From contig NZ_CP159837.1 in assembly GCF_040564635.1 (NCBI RefSeq), positions 6,621,001 through 6,685,000 on the forward strand: DNA of 64,000 bases, in the 5' to 3' direction. The DNA is from Planktothricoides raciborskii GIHE-MW2 (lineage in GTDB: Bacteria; Cyanobacteriota; Cyanobacteriia; Cyanobacteriales; Laspinemataceae). The position numbers and the translations under genes were made by a program. This document shows, one piece after another, positions 14,931 through 23,629 of the stretch; within the stretch, counting starts at the first letter, position 1, and each line of letters starts with the position of its first letter. Under the pieces are notes generated by a model. That model saw only the letters and a program-made list of their open reading frames with translations. It was not told the DNA's origin and did not search any database.

Positions 14931-16298
14931 TTAACCCGTGGTAATTTTTTCTCCGCGAATGGATAAATCTAATAACTCAATTGGATGATAAAGGGGCATA
15001 GTTTTCCCCTGTAACTCCAAATGTTTCTTAATTTGTAAAGAACAACCCGGATTAGGTGAAGCAATTAATTTAGCCCCAGTATTCACCAAATTCTCAGCTT
15101 TTTGCTGTCCCAACTCATCCGCAACTTCCGGCTGTAACATATTATAAACTCCCGCACTACCACAACATAAGGCAGCATCGATAGGTTCGCGCAATGTCAC
15201 CCCCGGAATTTTTTTAAGAAGTTGACGCGGTTGCACCGATATTTTCTGTCCGTGTAATAAATGACACGCATCTTGATAAACGATGGGTAATTCCCCATCA
15301 GTCAAGGGAGAAAGTTTGCTGGTTAAGCCTACTTCCGCGAGAAATTCTTGTACATCTCGGACTTGATTAGAAAACTGTTTCGCCTTTTCCCGATAGTCTG
15401 GATCGTCTTGTAAAATATGACCATATTCTTTCAAAGTATGGCCACAACCTGCCGCATTAATAATGATAAAATCCACGTTAGTATCGGCAAAACTATCAAT
15501 CATTTGACGGGCGATCGCCTGGGCTTGATTTTCTTGTCCTTGGTGCGCGGGTAAAGCCGCACAACAGCCTTGAGATTTGGGAATCACCACTTCACAACCA
15601 TTCGCCGTTAAAACTCGCGCTGTAGCTTCATTAACTGGAGAGAAAAATAGCCGTTGTACGCAGCCCAAAATCATCCCCACCCGATAGCGTTTTTCCCCTT
15701 TTGCCGGAATTACTTCTGGCAATTCTTGGGTTAAAGACTTCAGATTTACTTCTGGTAAAATAGACTCCATTGCCGCCAATTGGGGCGAGATTTTTTTCAT
15801 AATCCCGCTAGACCTGACCAGCTTTTGTCCCCCAAATTTTTGATACAGATAAAGGGGAAATAATAAAGGTTTTAGCCGGTTAGGATAGGGGAACAGATTA
15901 AAGATGAGATTCCGCAACAACTTATCCGGCAGCGATCGCTCGACATTTCGTTCCACCTGGGGACGAGTTGCCGCAATTAAATCACCGTATTGTACCCCAG
16001 AAGGACAAGTGCTGACACAGGCTAAACAGCCCAAACAACTATCAAAATGTTGAGAAGTAATCGGATTTAAATCCGCTTCTCCTTGATTAATCGCATCCAT
16101 CAGATAAATGCGACCACGGGGTGAGTCCATTTCTTTACCCAACACCCGATAACTGGGACAAGTAGATAAACAAAATCCACAATGGACGCAAGTATCAATT
16201 AAACTCGGATCCGGCGGATGTTTCGCATCAAATCCGTTTTCCTGAATTACTTTCTTTTCGGCATTTTCGGCGATCGTTCGATTTTCTGATGTTTGCAT
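14931..16298 (-). CDS. glcF: Glycolate dehydrogenase iron-sulfur subunit GlcF-like
   Basis: A 455-residue protein with two 4Fe-4S motifs at the N-terminus, CVHCGFCLSTCP (first Cys at residue 37) and CLGCLACVSTCP, followed by two CCG domains (GCCAALPAHQGQ and CCGSAGVYNML) that bind a further cluster or electron carrier. In the glycolate dehydrogenase complex, GlcF takes electrons from the FAD subunits when glycolate from photorespiration is oxidised to glyoxylate. It lies about 100 bp downstream of the GlcE-like gene on the same strand, with a repeat-rich spacer, so the two are probably one transcript. No glcD is in the window; in cyanobacteria it is often encoded elsewhere. A related lactate-oxidising role cannot be ruled out. 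Confidence 0.88.
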   Translation of the reverse strand: MQTSENRTIAENAEKKVIQENGFDAKHPPDPSLIDTCVHCGFCLSTCPSYRVLGKEMDSPRGRIYLMDAINQGEADLNPITSQHFDSCLGCLACVSTCPSGVQYGDLIAATRPQVERNVERSLPDKLLRNLIFNLFPYPNRLKPLLFPLYLYQKFGGQKLVRSSGIMKKISPQLAAMESILPEVNLKSLTQELPEVIPAKGEKRYRVGMILGCVQRLFFSPVNEATARVLTANGCEVVIPKSQGCCAALPAHQGQENQAQAIARQMIDSFADTNVDFIIINAAGCGHTLKEYGHILQDDPDYREKAKQFSNQVRDVQEFLAEVGLTSKLSPLTDGELPIVYQDACHLLHGQKISVQPRQLLKKIPGVTLREPIDAALCCGSAGVYNMLQPEVADELGQQKAENLVNTGAKLIASPNPGCSLQIKKHLELQGKTMPLYHPIELLDLSIRGEKITTG

Positions 16299-16394
16299 AT
16301 TTGATTTGTTGGTGGTTGTTTGTTGTTGGGTAGGGATTCTTTGGGTAGGGATTCTTTTGTTGATGTTTTATAATTATCAATCATCAATTATCAA

Positions 16395-17687
16395 TTAAAT
16401 GCCGCAGATAAATCGATTCGGGCTTAAAACATTCTGCGGATCGAATTGATGTTTAATCCCTTGCATCAGTGGGAGAGCATTACCAGAATATCCCCAAATA
16501 TCGACTTGTTGTTTCAATTCTTGGGATGCCGATAAAATTGTCAAAAATCCGGCATGATTTTCACAAATTTTTCTCAAATTTAATAATACAGATTTAGAGG
16601 CCGATTCCTCCGATAACCGTAAGCGACCTAAGCCGCTATTGGCATGAATTACCCCAAACCCTTGAACTTTTTCTATAGTGGCTACCGCTGCCGTCGGTCT
16701 TACTCCTATTTTGCATAAAATTGACTCATTTGAATCATTTTCTTCAATGATTTTTTTCAATCGTTGCCATAAAGTAGCTTCCGAGTCGTTGCTATAGGAA
16801 ATTCCCTTTAAGCCTAATTTTTCTCCTACGGCTAATAATCGTTCAGATTGTTCGGCGACACTTTCTGGGACATTAGAAAATTTGGCCAATAATCCCATAC
16901 CGCTACCTATATCTAAGGTTTCGACAATTGAGGCGGAAAGAATATCTAAGGCAACGGGGGTTAAAGCGGAAGAACGCACCGTTTGACTGGCTTGATTAAT
17001 GGCAGCAGAGTCACCAGTTAATAAAACGGTTTGGGACGCGGCTTGCAGGGGATAGAGGCGAAATGTCACTTGGGAAATAATCCCTAATGTGCCGAAGGAT
17101 CCGGTTAATAATTTCATCAAATCATATCCCGCTACATTTTTGACGACTCTTCCCCCGGCTTTGGTAAGCTGACCATCAGCCCGGACAAAGGAAATACCGA
17201 GTAATTGGTCGCGGACGCTGTTATAACGCTGTCGCAGGGATCCAGTGTCAGCAGTGGCAACAATGCCCCCAATAGTGGCGCGATCGCTGTAACTGGGATC
17301 GAGGGCGAGAAATTGCCCCGTAGCCGCTAAAATTTTTTGCAGTTCGGCATATTTCATCCCTGCTTGTACCGTCACCGTCAAGTCCCCACTGGCATGATCG
17401 ATTAGTTGATTCATCCGTGCGGTACTAACTACTATATTGATATCTTTGGGAATACCGCCCCAATGCAGTTTGCTGCCGGAACCACAGGGCAAGATCCGCC
17501 ATTGGTTTTGTCTGGCAAGGCTGACAACTGTTCCCAGTTGTTCTGGGGTTTGGGGATAAACAATGCAGCTTGGTGGCGGATCCAGGAATAAGTTTTCCGG
17601 TTGCCAAGGGCTGACAGCCCCTACACCGACAATGTTTTCCAGTTGTTGAGTCAGTTCTTGAGTAAGTTCTTGAGCGATCGCATTCAT
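16395..17687 (-). CDS. glcE: Glycolate dehydrogenase FAD-binding subunit GlcE-like
   Basis: A 430-residue FAD-linked oxidoreductase of the GlcD/GlcE group. FAD-binding type 4 signatures are present: LPCGSGSKLHWGG (about residues 67-79), ALDPSYSDRATIGGIVATAD and AGGRVVKNVAGYDLMKLLTG, with the typical C-terminal FDPQNVLSPNRF. The length and the short C-terminal domain fit GlcE better than the longer GlcD. It is paired with glcF downstream, in line with a glycolate dehydrogenase that works in photorespiration and passes electrons to the membrane. The start at 17687 (MNAIAQELTQELTQQ) carries a small ELTQ repeat. Confidence in the subunit name is good, but the substrate is inferred from the family. 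Confidence 0.85.
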   Translation of the reverse strand: MNAIAQELTQELTQQLENIVGVGAVSPWQPENLFLDPPPSCIVYPQTPEQLGTVVSLARQNQWRILPCGSGSKLHWGGIPKDINIVVSTARMNQLIDHASGDLTVTVQAGMKYAELQKILAATGQFLALDPSYSDRATIGGIVATADTGSLRQRYNSVRDQLLGISFVRADGQLTKAGGRVVKNVAGYDLMKLLTGSFGTLGIISQVTFRLYPLQAASQTVLLTGDSAAINQASQTVRSSALTPVALDILSASIVETLDIGSGMGLLAKFSNVPESVAEQSERLLAVGEKLGLKGISYSNDSEATLWQRLKKIIEENDSNESILCKIGVRPTAAVATIEKVQGFGVIHANSGLGRLRLSEESASKSVLLNLRKICENHAGFLTILSASQELKQQVDIWGYSGNALPLMQGIKHQFDPQNVLSPNRFICGI

Positions 17688-17821
17688 CTGATTTATACAA
17701 TTTGTGGTAAGTTAACTATTCAATATTTTTTGAGGGCGGTCAAAGGGGGGGTGAAATTATTTTAACAAAACCGCGAAATTCCCCATCCCTCTATAGGGTG
17801 GGGATGGATAGCGGGGAAAAG

Positions 17822-18311
17822 TTAGGGGGTCGTACCGCCTAACTTTTCCAATCTACCGCCTGATTGGTTACAAATATAATCTTTGACTATTTGTAATGGA
17901 GCGCCGCCACAGGAAACGATACACTTAGAATCATGCCACAATGCAAGCCTTACCCCAATAATACTTATCAATTTCTGACTTGTACTTTTCTCTCAAGACT
18001 CTACTACTTGCAGATTTTAGAGATGCCACTAGATTGGAGATATTGTTGTCTGGATGCAAGTCTACCAACCGATGAACACGATCGGGTTCTCCGTTGCAAT
18101 CTTCTAGCTTTGATGAATTTGCCGTTCTCTTGGTCAGCGTTCCCTAGCGCCGGAAACCGGCGCGGGGTCTGACCGCGTTTTGTCGCTCAAAAACCCCCTT
18201 CATATCCGAAATCATAGATTTAGTAAGCACTTTACGTCTGTACTTGGTTACAAAAACGATGTGCAGGTGAATGGAGAAAACAACGTGCGCTCCACTACCT
18301 AGATTAGTCAT
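17822..18311 (-). pseudogene. tnpA: IS200-type TnpA (Y1 transposase), disrupted
   Basis: Reading from 18311, the N-terminus gives MTNLGSGAHVVFSIHLHIVF and then VTKYRRKVL, with the family's H-x-H metal motif. A 43-bp palindrome at 18132-18174 then brings in a stop and shifts the frame. Further on, the family pattern resumes as DLHPDNNISNLVASLKS, a second shift follows, and the C-terminal segment CIVSCGGAPLQIVKDY with the catalytic-tyrosine region is recognisable. At least two frame breaks make it inactive. Confidence 0.85.
18132..18174. repeat. 43-bp palindrome inserted in tnpA
   Basis: The outer arms are GGTCAG/CTGACC and the inner stem is CGCCGG-AAA-CCGGCG. It replaces native coding sequence where the TnpA family is normally continuous, so it is an insertion. 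Confidence 0.75.
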
Positions 18312-18396
18312 AGAATTTTCTAGTCATGTTCGGCAATTGTGCTACAGTAATTGTAGACTAAAATGCTAGTCACAAACCAAAGGGGGTGAGCAACGC

Positions 18397-19761
18397 TTGG
18401 CCACAAGACGACAGACATTTCGACTGTACCCAAATAAAACCCAAGAAAACAAATTATTTGAAGCGCGTCGCCATCATGCTTACTTGTATAATGCTTGCGT
18501 TGCTCACCGTCGCTATGAGTGGAGAGCGAATAAGAAAAATGTCACTTATTTTGAACAGCAGAATTGTCTACCAGATTTCAAAAAAGAATGGGTTGAATTC
18601 GCTTATACCCACTCCCAATCCTTGCAAGCCACAGTGAAACGGGTTGATTTAGCTTATGGTGCATTCTTTCAAGGTTTGAGGGGATTGCCTAAGTTTAAAT
18701 CAATTCGTGACTACTCTGGCTGGACTTATCCAGCTAAATCCGGGTGGAAAGTTAACAGTAATGGCAAGAATGGTAACGTTACCCTTAATGATTTAGGTAT
18801 CACGATTAAAATGCGTGGCCAAGCTAAACAGTGGGGAACTCTTACTACTTTAACCATTGTGTATAAACCAAGCAGAAATCAATGGTTTGCATCCATAACC
18901 GTTGAGCTTCCCACCGTTGAATCTAAATTTGGTTCAAAATCAGACTTGAGTTATGAATCAATCATTGCTTTTGATTTGGGAACTGAAACAGCTATAACTC
19001 TCTACGATGGAGAGAGTTTTATCGAAATAGAAAATCCCCGTTTCACTCAAAAAGTGGAACGGGTAATCAAGCAGAAATCTAAGGCTTTGCGCCGTAAAGT
19101 TGCGCCAAACAGGAACAAAAACGTTAAAGGTTCTAGACGCTGGAAGAAAGATAGGAAACAAATATCTAAGCTACAAAGAAAAGTTGCTAACCAGCGTTCA
19201 GATTGGCAACATAAAGTCACGTCAGAGATTGCTAATCGTTATGACATCGGCGTGAGTGAGCAACTTAATACCAAAGGTATGACGCGCAAAGCTAAAAAGG
19301 GTAGTAAACGTAAAAAGCAAAAATCTGGATTGAATAAATCCATCCTTTCAGTTGGTTTTGGAACGCTCAATAAAATGATTGCTGACAAAATCGAACAGAA
19401 AGGTGGTTTGATGCTAATGCTACCTACAAAACAAATAAAACCATCACAGAGATGTCCTGAGTGCGGGGCAGTTCATAAGCATTGGGCAGAGTTATCAAAT
19501 CGATATCATACCTGCGATGCTTGTGGGTTTGAAATACCTCGCGATAAAGGTTCTGTGATGGTCATGTATAATGTTGCAACGTTGAAGCAACCGGGGCTTG
19601 GAACGAGCCTCGAAGACTGTAGATGTCTAAGCTCTAGCAATTTGACTGGAAAGCGTAAGCATACTGGTTCGATGCGGCAACTTGGGCAGAAGAAACGTCA
19701 AAAATCTTGTCGTAATTCGGATGGGAATTTAGAAACCCCGTCCGTCTATACAGCGGGGTAG
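18397..19761 (+). CDS. tnpB: TnpB, RNA-guided endonuclease of the IS200/IS605 element
   Basis: A 454-residue TnpB. It starts at TTG 18397 (MATRRQTFRLYPNKTQ) after a strong AAAGGGGG stretch. The N-terminal Q-T-F-R-L-Y-P-N pattern, the arginine-rich helical part and the split RuvC nuclease are present: first Asp in IIAFDLGTETAI, Glu in VSEQLNTKGM, last Asp in PRDKGSVMV. The zinc finger is complete (RCPECG and TCDACG). The RDKGS segment departs from the usual RDxNAA, so a key asparagine is missing although the three acidic residues remain. About 70 extra C-terminal residues read into the element's right end, where the guide (omega) RNA of such elements is normally encoded. The family cuts DNA next to a short target motif using that RNA. 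Confidence 0.88.
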   Translation: MATRRQTFRLYPNKTQENKLFEARRHHAYLYNACVAHRRYEWRANKKNVTYFEQQNCLPDFKKEWVEFAYTHSQSLQATVKRVDLAYGAFFQGLRGLPKFKSIRDYSGWTYPAKSGWKVNSNGKNGNVTLNDLGITIKMRGQAKQWGTLTTLTIVYKPSRNQWFASITVELPTVESKFGSKSDLSYESIIAFDLGTETAITLYDGESFIEIENPRFTQKVERVIKQKSKALRRKVAPNRNKNVKGSRRWKKDRKQISKLQRKVANQRSDWQHKVTSEIANRYDIGVSEQLNTKGMTRKAKKGSKRKKQKSGLNKSILSVGFGTLNKMIADKIEQKGGLMLMLPTKQIKPSQRCPECGAVHKHWAELSNRYHTCDACGFEIPRDKGSVMVMYNVATLKQPGLGTSLEDCRCLSSSNLTGKRKHTGSMRQLGQKKRQKSCRNSDGNLETPSVYTAG

Positions 19762-19783
19762 TTCATATGGAAGTCAGGGAATA

Positions 19784-20416
19784 ATGCCCGGAAAATTTAT
19801 TGTTTTAGAAGGGGTGGAAGGCAGCGGCAAAACCACCCAACTGCAACGGTTACAGCAATGGTTATCCCCCCAATGGCCCAAAGAAGTGGTCATCACTCGC
19901 GAACCAGGAGGGACTCAACTCGGTGGGGAACTGCGACAAATTTTATTGGCCCACCGGGACGGGGAACCAATGCAAGAAAGGGCTGAATTATTATTGTATG
20001 CGGCAGACCGCGCCCAGCACGTCGAAGGCTGGATTAAACCGCAATTAGCAGCCGGGGCAATGGTGTTGTGCGATCGCTACACCGACTCTACTGTGGCTTA
20101 TCAAGGCTATGGACGAGGCTTATCATTAGAACTAATTTCACAAATTAATCAATTAGCGACCAACGGACTGACCAGCGACCTGACGATCTGGCTAGATATT
20201 GATGTAGAAATTGGTTTAGCCAGAGCCAAAAAACGCAGCACCCTTGATCGTTTTGAGCAAGCAAACATTGAATTTCATCGTCGGATTCAAACTGGCTACC
20301 AAGCCTTAGCGAAAGCTAATCCTCAGCGGATTATGCGAGTAGATGCATCCCGATCGATTGAAGCAGTGACTACGCAACTTCAAGACATCTTGAAGAAATT
20401 TTTAAATTTAGATTAA
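19784..20416 (+). CDS. tmk: Thymidylate kinase
   Basis: A 210-residue dTMP kinase that turns dTMP into dTDP for DNA synthesis. The P-loop is LEGVEGSGKTTQ (about residues 8-19), the nucleotide-specificity segment is DRYTDSTVAYQGYGRG (about 97-112), and TREPGGTQLG provides the dTMP-binding loop. Length and motif order are normal. The ATG at 19784 lies only about 20 bp after the right end of the IS200/IS605 element, so insertion of that element must have affected the native upstream region. The next gene on this strand is far away, so it is probably transcribed alone. Confidence 0.95.
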   Translation: MPGKFIVLEGVEGSGKTTQLQRLQQWLSPQWPKEVVITREPGGTQLGGELRQILLAHRDGEPMQERAELLLYAADRAQHVEGWIKPQLAAGAMVLCDRYTDSTVAYQGYGRGLSLELISQINQLATNGLTSDLTIWLDIDVEIGLARAKKRSTLDRFEQANIEFHRRIQTGYQALAKANPQRIMRVDASRSIEAVTTQLQDILKKFLNLD

Positions 20417-20510
20417 ATCCAGGGAAATTATCATGCATTTGCCAGGGGTGATGGAATTTTGCTAGATATTCACCTGATTCATCAGATAAATTCAATCAAA
20501 ATAGCTTAAA

Positions 20511-20740
20511 TATACGCCACTTGACGCCACTTGACGCCACTTGACGCCACTTGCTCTACTTGGGGAGACCCCAAGACCGCAGTGGCTTCTTCACTTGGGG
20601 AGACCCCAAGACCGCACTGGCTTCTCTACTTGGGGAGACCCCAAGACCCGTTCATGGTTCGCCAGTTGTTCATGGGGGTTTCCCCCAAGACCACACCGGC
20701 TCACCGCAGTGGCTTCTTTACTTGGGGAACCCCCAAGATC
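20511..20740 (+). repeat. TTGACGCCAC tandem plus CTTGGGGAGACCCCAAG units
   Basis: Three TTGACGCCAC decamers (20521-20550) after a variant at 20511, then palindromic units at 20559-20575, 20593-20609 and 20629-20645, followed by two degenerate ones to about 20737. The units match those inside the pseudogene at 14007-14058. The 3' end of the HepT-like gene on the minus strand runs into this block. Confidence 0.88.
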
Positions 20741-21100
20741 GCAGTGGCTTCGGAATCCCTTCTGGTCATTAGCCAAAATTGAATCGAGGTGATTAATCCA
20801 GAGCGGCAAGTCTTTGGTGACGATTTCCCAAATGATATCTAAATTAATCTCGAAATCTGTTTGATTTAAATAAGTTCTGATGCTGATAATTTTTTGCCAA
20901 GGAATCCCTGATAACTGGGCTTGGCGTTCCGGGGAAATATTGACCGCTGCTTCGACAATGAGTTCCAAGCATTCCACCATTGAGCTTGCCAATATTCGAT
21001 TAATTTGCAGGTCGGTTTTTTGGCGATTTCGCGCTAAAAAAACCGCTTCTTTCGCCGCATCTAACATATGAGATAATCCGATGGTTTCATCAATAAACAT
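20591..21100 (-). CDS. HepT/DUF86-like protein with lost RX4HXY motif and repeat-derived tail
   Basis: The first ~115 residues follow the HepT (DUF86) pattern: MLDAAKEAVFLAR, VECLELIVEAAVNISPE, GIPWQKIISIRTYL and LDIIWEIVTKDLPLWI. The family RNase/AMPylation motif R-N-x-x-x-H-x-Y should follow GIPW; here the aligned residues are RTYLNQTD, so His and Tyr are both gone. The natural stop is also missing: the last ~45 residues are translated from the palindromic repeats at 20591-20740. No MntA nucleotidyltransferase partner is next to it. I read it as a decayed toxin or a toxin-derived regulator; a chance-open pseudogene is equally possible. Confidence 0.65.
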   Translation of the reverse strand: MFIDETIGLSHMLDAAKEAVFLARNRQKTDLQINRILASSMVECLELIVEAAVNISPERQAQLSGIPWQKIISIRTYLNQTDFEINLDIIWEIVTKDLPLWINHLDSILANDQKGFRSHCDLGGSPSKEATAVSRCGLGGNPHEQLANHERVLGSPQVEKPVRSWGLPK

Positions 21101-21253
21101 CTCAGTTCTCTACTTAGTCTACAAATCAGAACATTTTTCTATGCTAACATTTTTATCCATCATCTTGATCCATCATCTTTATCCATCATCAATCGGGGAT
21201 ATCCGTTGGATAGCCCCTACTGGATCGGCAGGACTGAGCAGAAATTTTCTGGA

Positions 21254-22330
21254 TTAGAAGCTTTGAGGCACGGCATCCCAACAATCAGAACAGGGAGCTA
21301 ACCAATTCCGCAGGAAATAATAACTAGAGGTCAAAAACTCATCCACAACCTGACTGCTGCGTAATACACTAGAATCACTGGGAATTAAATCAAATAAGTC
21401 AGGATATCGTGGTTGTTTTGGACAGAATTTATTAGATAAATTCCAGGCGCTGGGAATCACCGTAATTGTTTCGCTTCGTTGCCCAAGCTTAACTTTCAAA
21501 GTTTTTTCTAAGGTTAACTTAACTCGTCCGACATCAAGGGGCGAAGAGATGATAATTACCTGATAATTACTGATTCCGCGAGATTGAATATAGACATTAA
21601 TCGCTTCACTGGTTTGTTTGACGTTGAATGTGTTGTCAAATATTTGGTTTAAATCAAATATATCAGCCCGGGCAATTCCTAGGGTAATCAATTGATCTCT
21701 AATCAGGTCAAATTCTGAAGGAATTCTTTCGGTTTCTGATGCCGGTTTTTTTCGCGAAGCGATCAGTACGCTGTCCGGCCTATTTCTCTGGTATTCTTGG
21801 GAGGTTTGCAACAGGCGATCGCTCATCTCAAATATTTGCTGGCCTGGTTGATAAGCACCTCCGGGTTCCGTGACGCTATTGGCCAACATCACAATCAATC
21901 TACTTTGATTAGGCAGGGCGGTATAATTAGGATTATTGGGGCAGATTTGTGCATGATTAAGATTTGACCGAATAATCGAATATTCTAGTCTTTCAGAAAT
22001 CCAATTTACACTAGAAAAAAGCACAATAATTAGTAATGAAACTACCAAATACTTGAGATTTTTAGGAACATTTTTTTCTTGGGCTTTAGTCGTAATAATA
22101 ATTAATAATACCACAGATAACCCAATGGGCTTTAAAGGAAATGAAATCACACTCCAAATGGTAGATATCGACTGATCGTTGGGAAAAACAATTCCTAAGA
22201 TGATTAAAACAAATAGCAAAATGGGCAGCAGCCACTTAACGTTGACTTGTGGCACCAATTGAACCAATACATACCAAATTAAGTAAGCCAGTAAAACTAA
22301 AATTACCAGCCGAGTTACAATTTCAAACAT
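21254..22330 (-). CDS. Membrane protein with YdcF/DUF218-like domain
   Basis: A 358-residue protein with four hydrophobic helices in the first ~125 residues (MFEIVTRLVILVLLAYLIWY, then about 35-50, 70-85 and 105-120), followed by a soluble alpha/beta domain. The domain start SRLIVMLANSV, the segment RLLQTSQEYQRNRPDSVLI, the charged ERIPSEFDLIRDQLI and the VIIISSPLDVGRVKLTL stretch follow the DUF218 (SanA/ElyC/YdcF) pattern. These proteins are tied to envelope and cell-wall maintenance, but their biochemistry is poorly defined. The match is moderate: the usual GGG-like loop after the first strand is absent. It stands alone, with no operon partner within 150 bp. Confidence 0.6.
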   Translation of the reverse strand: MFEIVTRLVILVLLAYLIWYVLVQLVPQVNVKWLLPILLFVLIILGIVFPNDQSISTIWSVISFPLKPIGLSVVLLIIITTKAQEKNVPKNLKYLVVSLLIIVLFSSVNWISERLEYSIIRSNLNHAQICPNNPNYTALPNQSRLIVMLANSVTEPGGAYQPGQQIFEMSDRLLQTSQEYQRNRPDSVLIASRKKPASETERIPSEFDLIRDQLITLGIARADIFDLNQIFDNTFNVKQTSEAINVYIQSRGISNYQVIIISSPLDVGRVKLTLEKTLKVKLGQRSETITVIPSAWNLSNKFCPKQPRYPDLFDLIPSDSSVLRSSQVVDEFLTSSYYFLRNWLAPCSDCWDAVPQSF

Positions 22331-22716
22331 TCTGTGATGTCCTTCGCCGATAGTTTTTGATAAAAATCTTTATAAAAATATGTAATTCTTTAAAAAATCT
22401 AAAGAAATTTAATGTACAATACATATCAAGAGGATTTAAGGCAGGGCTAGAGGCTTGAGCCATGATATCTGTACGATCGCACCTGATGATTTATGCGTTT
22501 GAAACAGACAATAACCGACTCAATGTTCCAGATCGGGCTTTCATCTCCTTAGAGACTTCAGCTTTTAAAGAACCCATATAGAACCGAAATTTTTCAGAAT
22601 TGCTACATCTTCACGAAACAAGTTCAGAGAAATTGTCATCAGCGATCGCTCATTGGCTAAGGACTGTCCCCTTAGCCCAACCGCAAACCTCCATAAAACC
22701 TAATCACCGAGGAGAA
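22331..22716. other. AT-rich leader, no gene seen
   Basis: A 386-bp stretch between divergent genes. I see no gene, repeat or convincing promoter. The frame of the pentapeptide gene is open from a TTG at 22600, but it lacks a ribosome site there. Confidence 0.5.
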
Positions 22717-23595
22717 ATGAACATTAATCATTTGCTAAGACTTTACGAAAAAGGACACAGAGAATTTAGTCATCTCCATCTCGACGGAGCCAACTTAAGC
22801 CATGTCTCTTTGATCCAGGTTAACCTAACTGGCGCAACCCTAACCAGGGCGGATCTTTCTCGTTCCTTCCTCACTAAGTCTAATCTCAATCAGGCGTCTT
22901 TAACCCAAGCCAATTTAAGTTTTATTAAAATGAATGACGGTCAATTCATTAACAGCGATTTGACCAAAGCAAATCTTAGTGGGGCTTTATTGATCAAAAG
23001 CCTGATGATGGGAGCCCAAATGAGTGGCGCGAATTTAACCGGGGCGAATCTGCGGGGAGCCGATCTGCGGGATGTCAACCTTTGTAGTGCCAATCTTCAA
23101 GGGGCTAACCTACGGGGGGTCGATTTGCGGGGCGCCGACTTGCGCTGGGCCAATCTCTATTGTGCCCGCTTAAGTGGGGCAAAACTGGATGGCGCCCTGC
23201 TTCATGGGGTGAATCTCAGTGGCGCCTATTTAAATGGCGTGAATCTTCAAGAAGTGGAGTTAAATGGCGTGAATCTGATGAACGCCAAACTCAGTGCGGC
23301 TAATCTACAAGGAGCAAAATTGGTCGCCTGCAATCTCCGAGAGGCCAAGCTTAGAGGCGCGAATTTCAGCGGGGCTAACCTGACCGGCGCCGATTTGACC
23401 GGGGCTGACATGAATCAAGCGAATTTATCCAAGACCAATTTTACGCGGGCTTGTATGAGTAAGGTCAACTTGACTGATGCCAATGTTCTCAATGCCATCA
23501 TTGATGAAACTGCGTTGAATAGATCGCTGCTCACGGATACGATTAAAAAGTGCTTATCTTCGATTCACTCGGAAACAACAGCGATCGGAACCTGA
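22717..23595 (+). CDS. Pentapeptide-repeat protein
   Basis: The start ATG at 22717 (MNINHLLRLYEKGHREF) is chosen because GAGGAG lies 5 nt before it; this gives 292 residues. After a short leader, nearly the whole protein is A(N/D)Lxx pentapeptide repeats (for example ANLTGANLRGADLRDVNL), broken only near the C-terminus. Such repeats fold into a right-handed beta-helix. No signal peptide or membrane segment is seen, so it is probably cytoplasmic. A leader of the type LLxxYxxGxRxF before the repeats is common in cyanobacterial members. Function is unknown, as for most of these proteins. An ORF-less group II intron lies 34 bp after the stop. Confidence 0.85.
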   Translation: MNINHLLRLYEKGHREFSHLHLDGANLSHVSLIQVNLTGATLTRADLSRSFLTKSNLNQASLTQANLSFIKMNDGQFINSDLTKANLSGALLIKSLMMGAQMSGANLTGANLRGADLRDVNLCSANLQGANLRGVDLRGADLRWANLYCARLSGAKLDGALLHGVNLSGAYLNGVNLQEVELNGVNLMNAKLSAANLQGAKLVACNLREAKLRGANFSGANLTGADLTGADMNQANLSKTNFTRACMSKVNLTDANVLNAIIDETALNRSLLTDTIKKCLSSIHSETTAIGT

Positions 23596-23629
23596 CGGTT
23601 ATTTGTTGTCTGTTACTTGTTATTTGTTA

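Larger units (their letters stand above)
17780..19765. mobile_element. IS200/IS605-family element with divergent tnpA and tnpB
   Basis: tnpA (minus, decayed) and tnpB (plus) diverge from a shared centre. Hairpins mark both ends: CCCCATCC...GGGTGGGG at about 17780-17802 and ACCCCG...CGGGGT at 19735-19759, the latter overlapping the end of tnpB. This is the usual subterminal hairpin layout of elements moved by a Y1 (HUH) transposase. Because tnpA is broken, the element should now move only if helped in trans. Confidence 0.8.
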
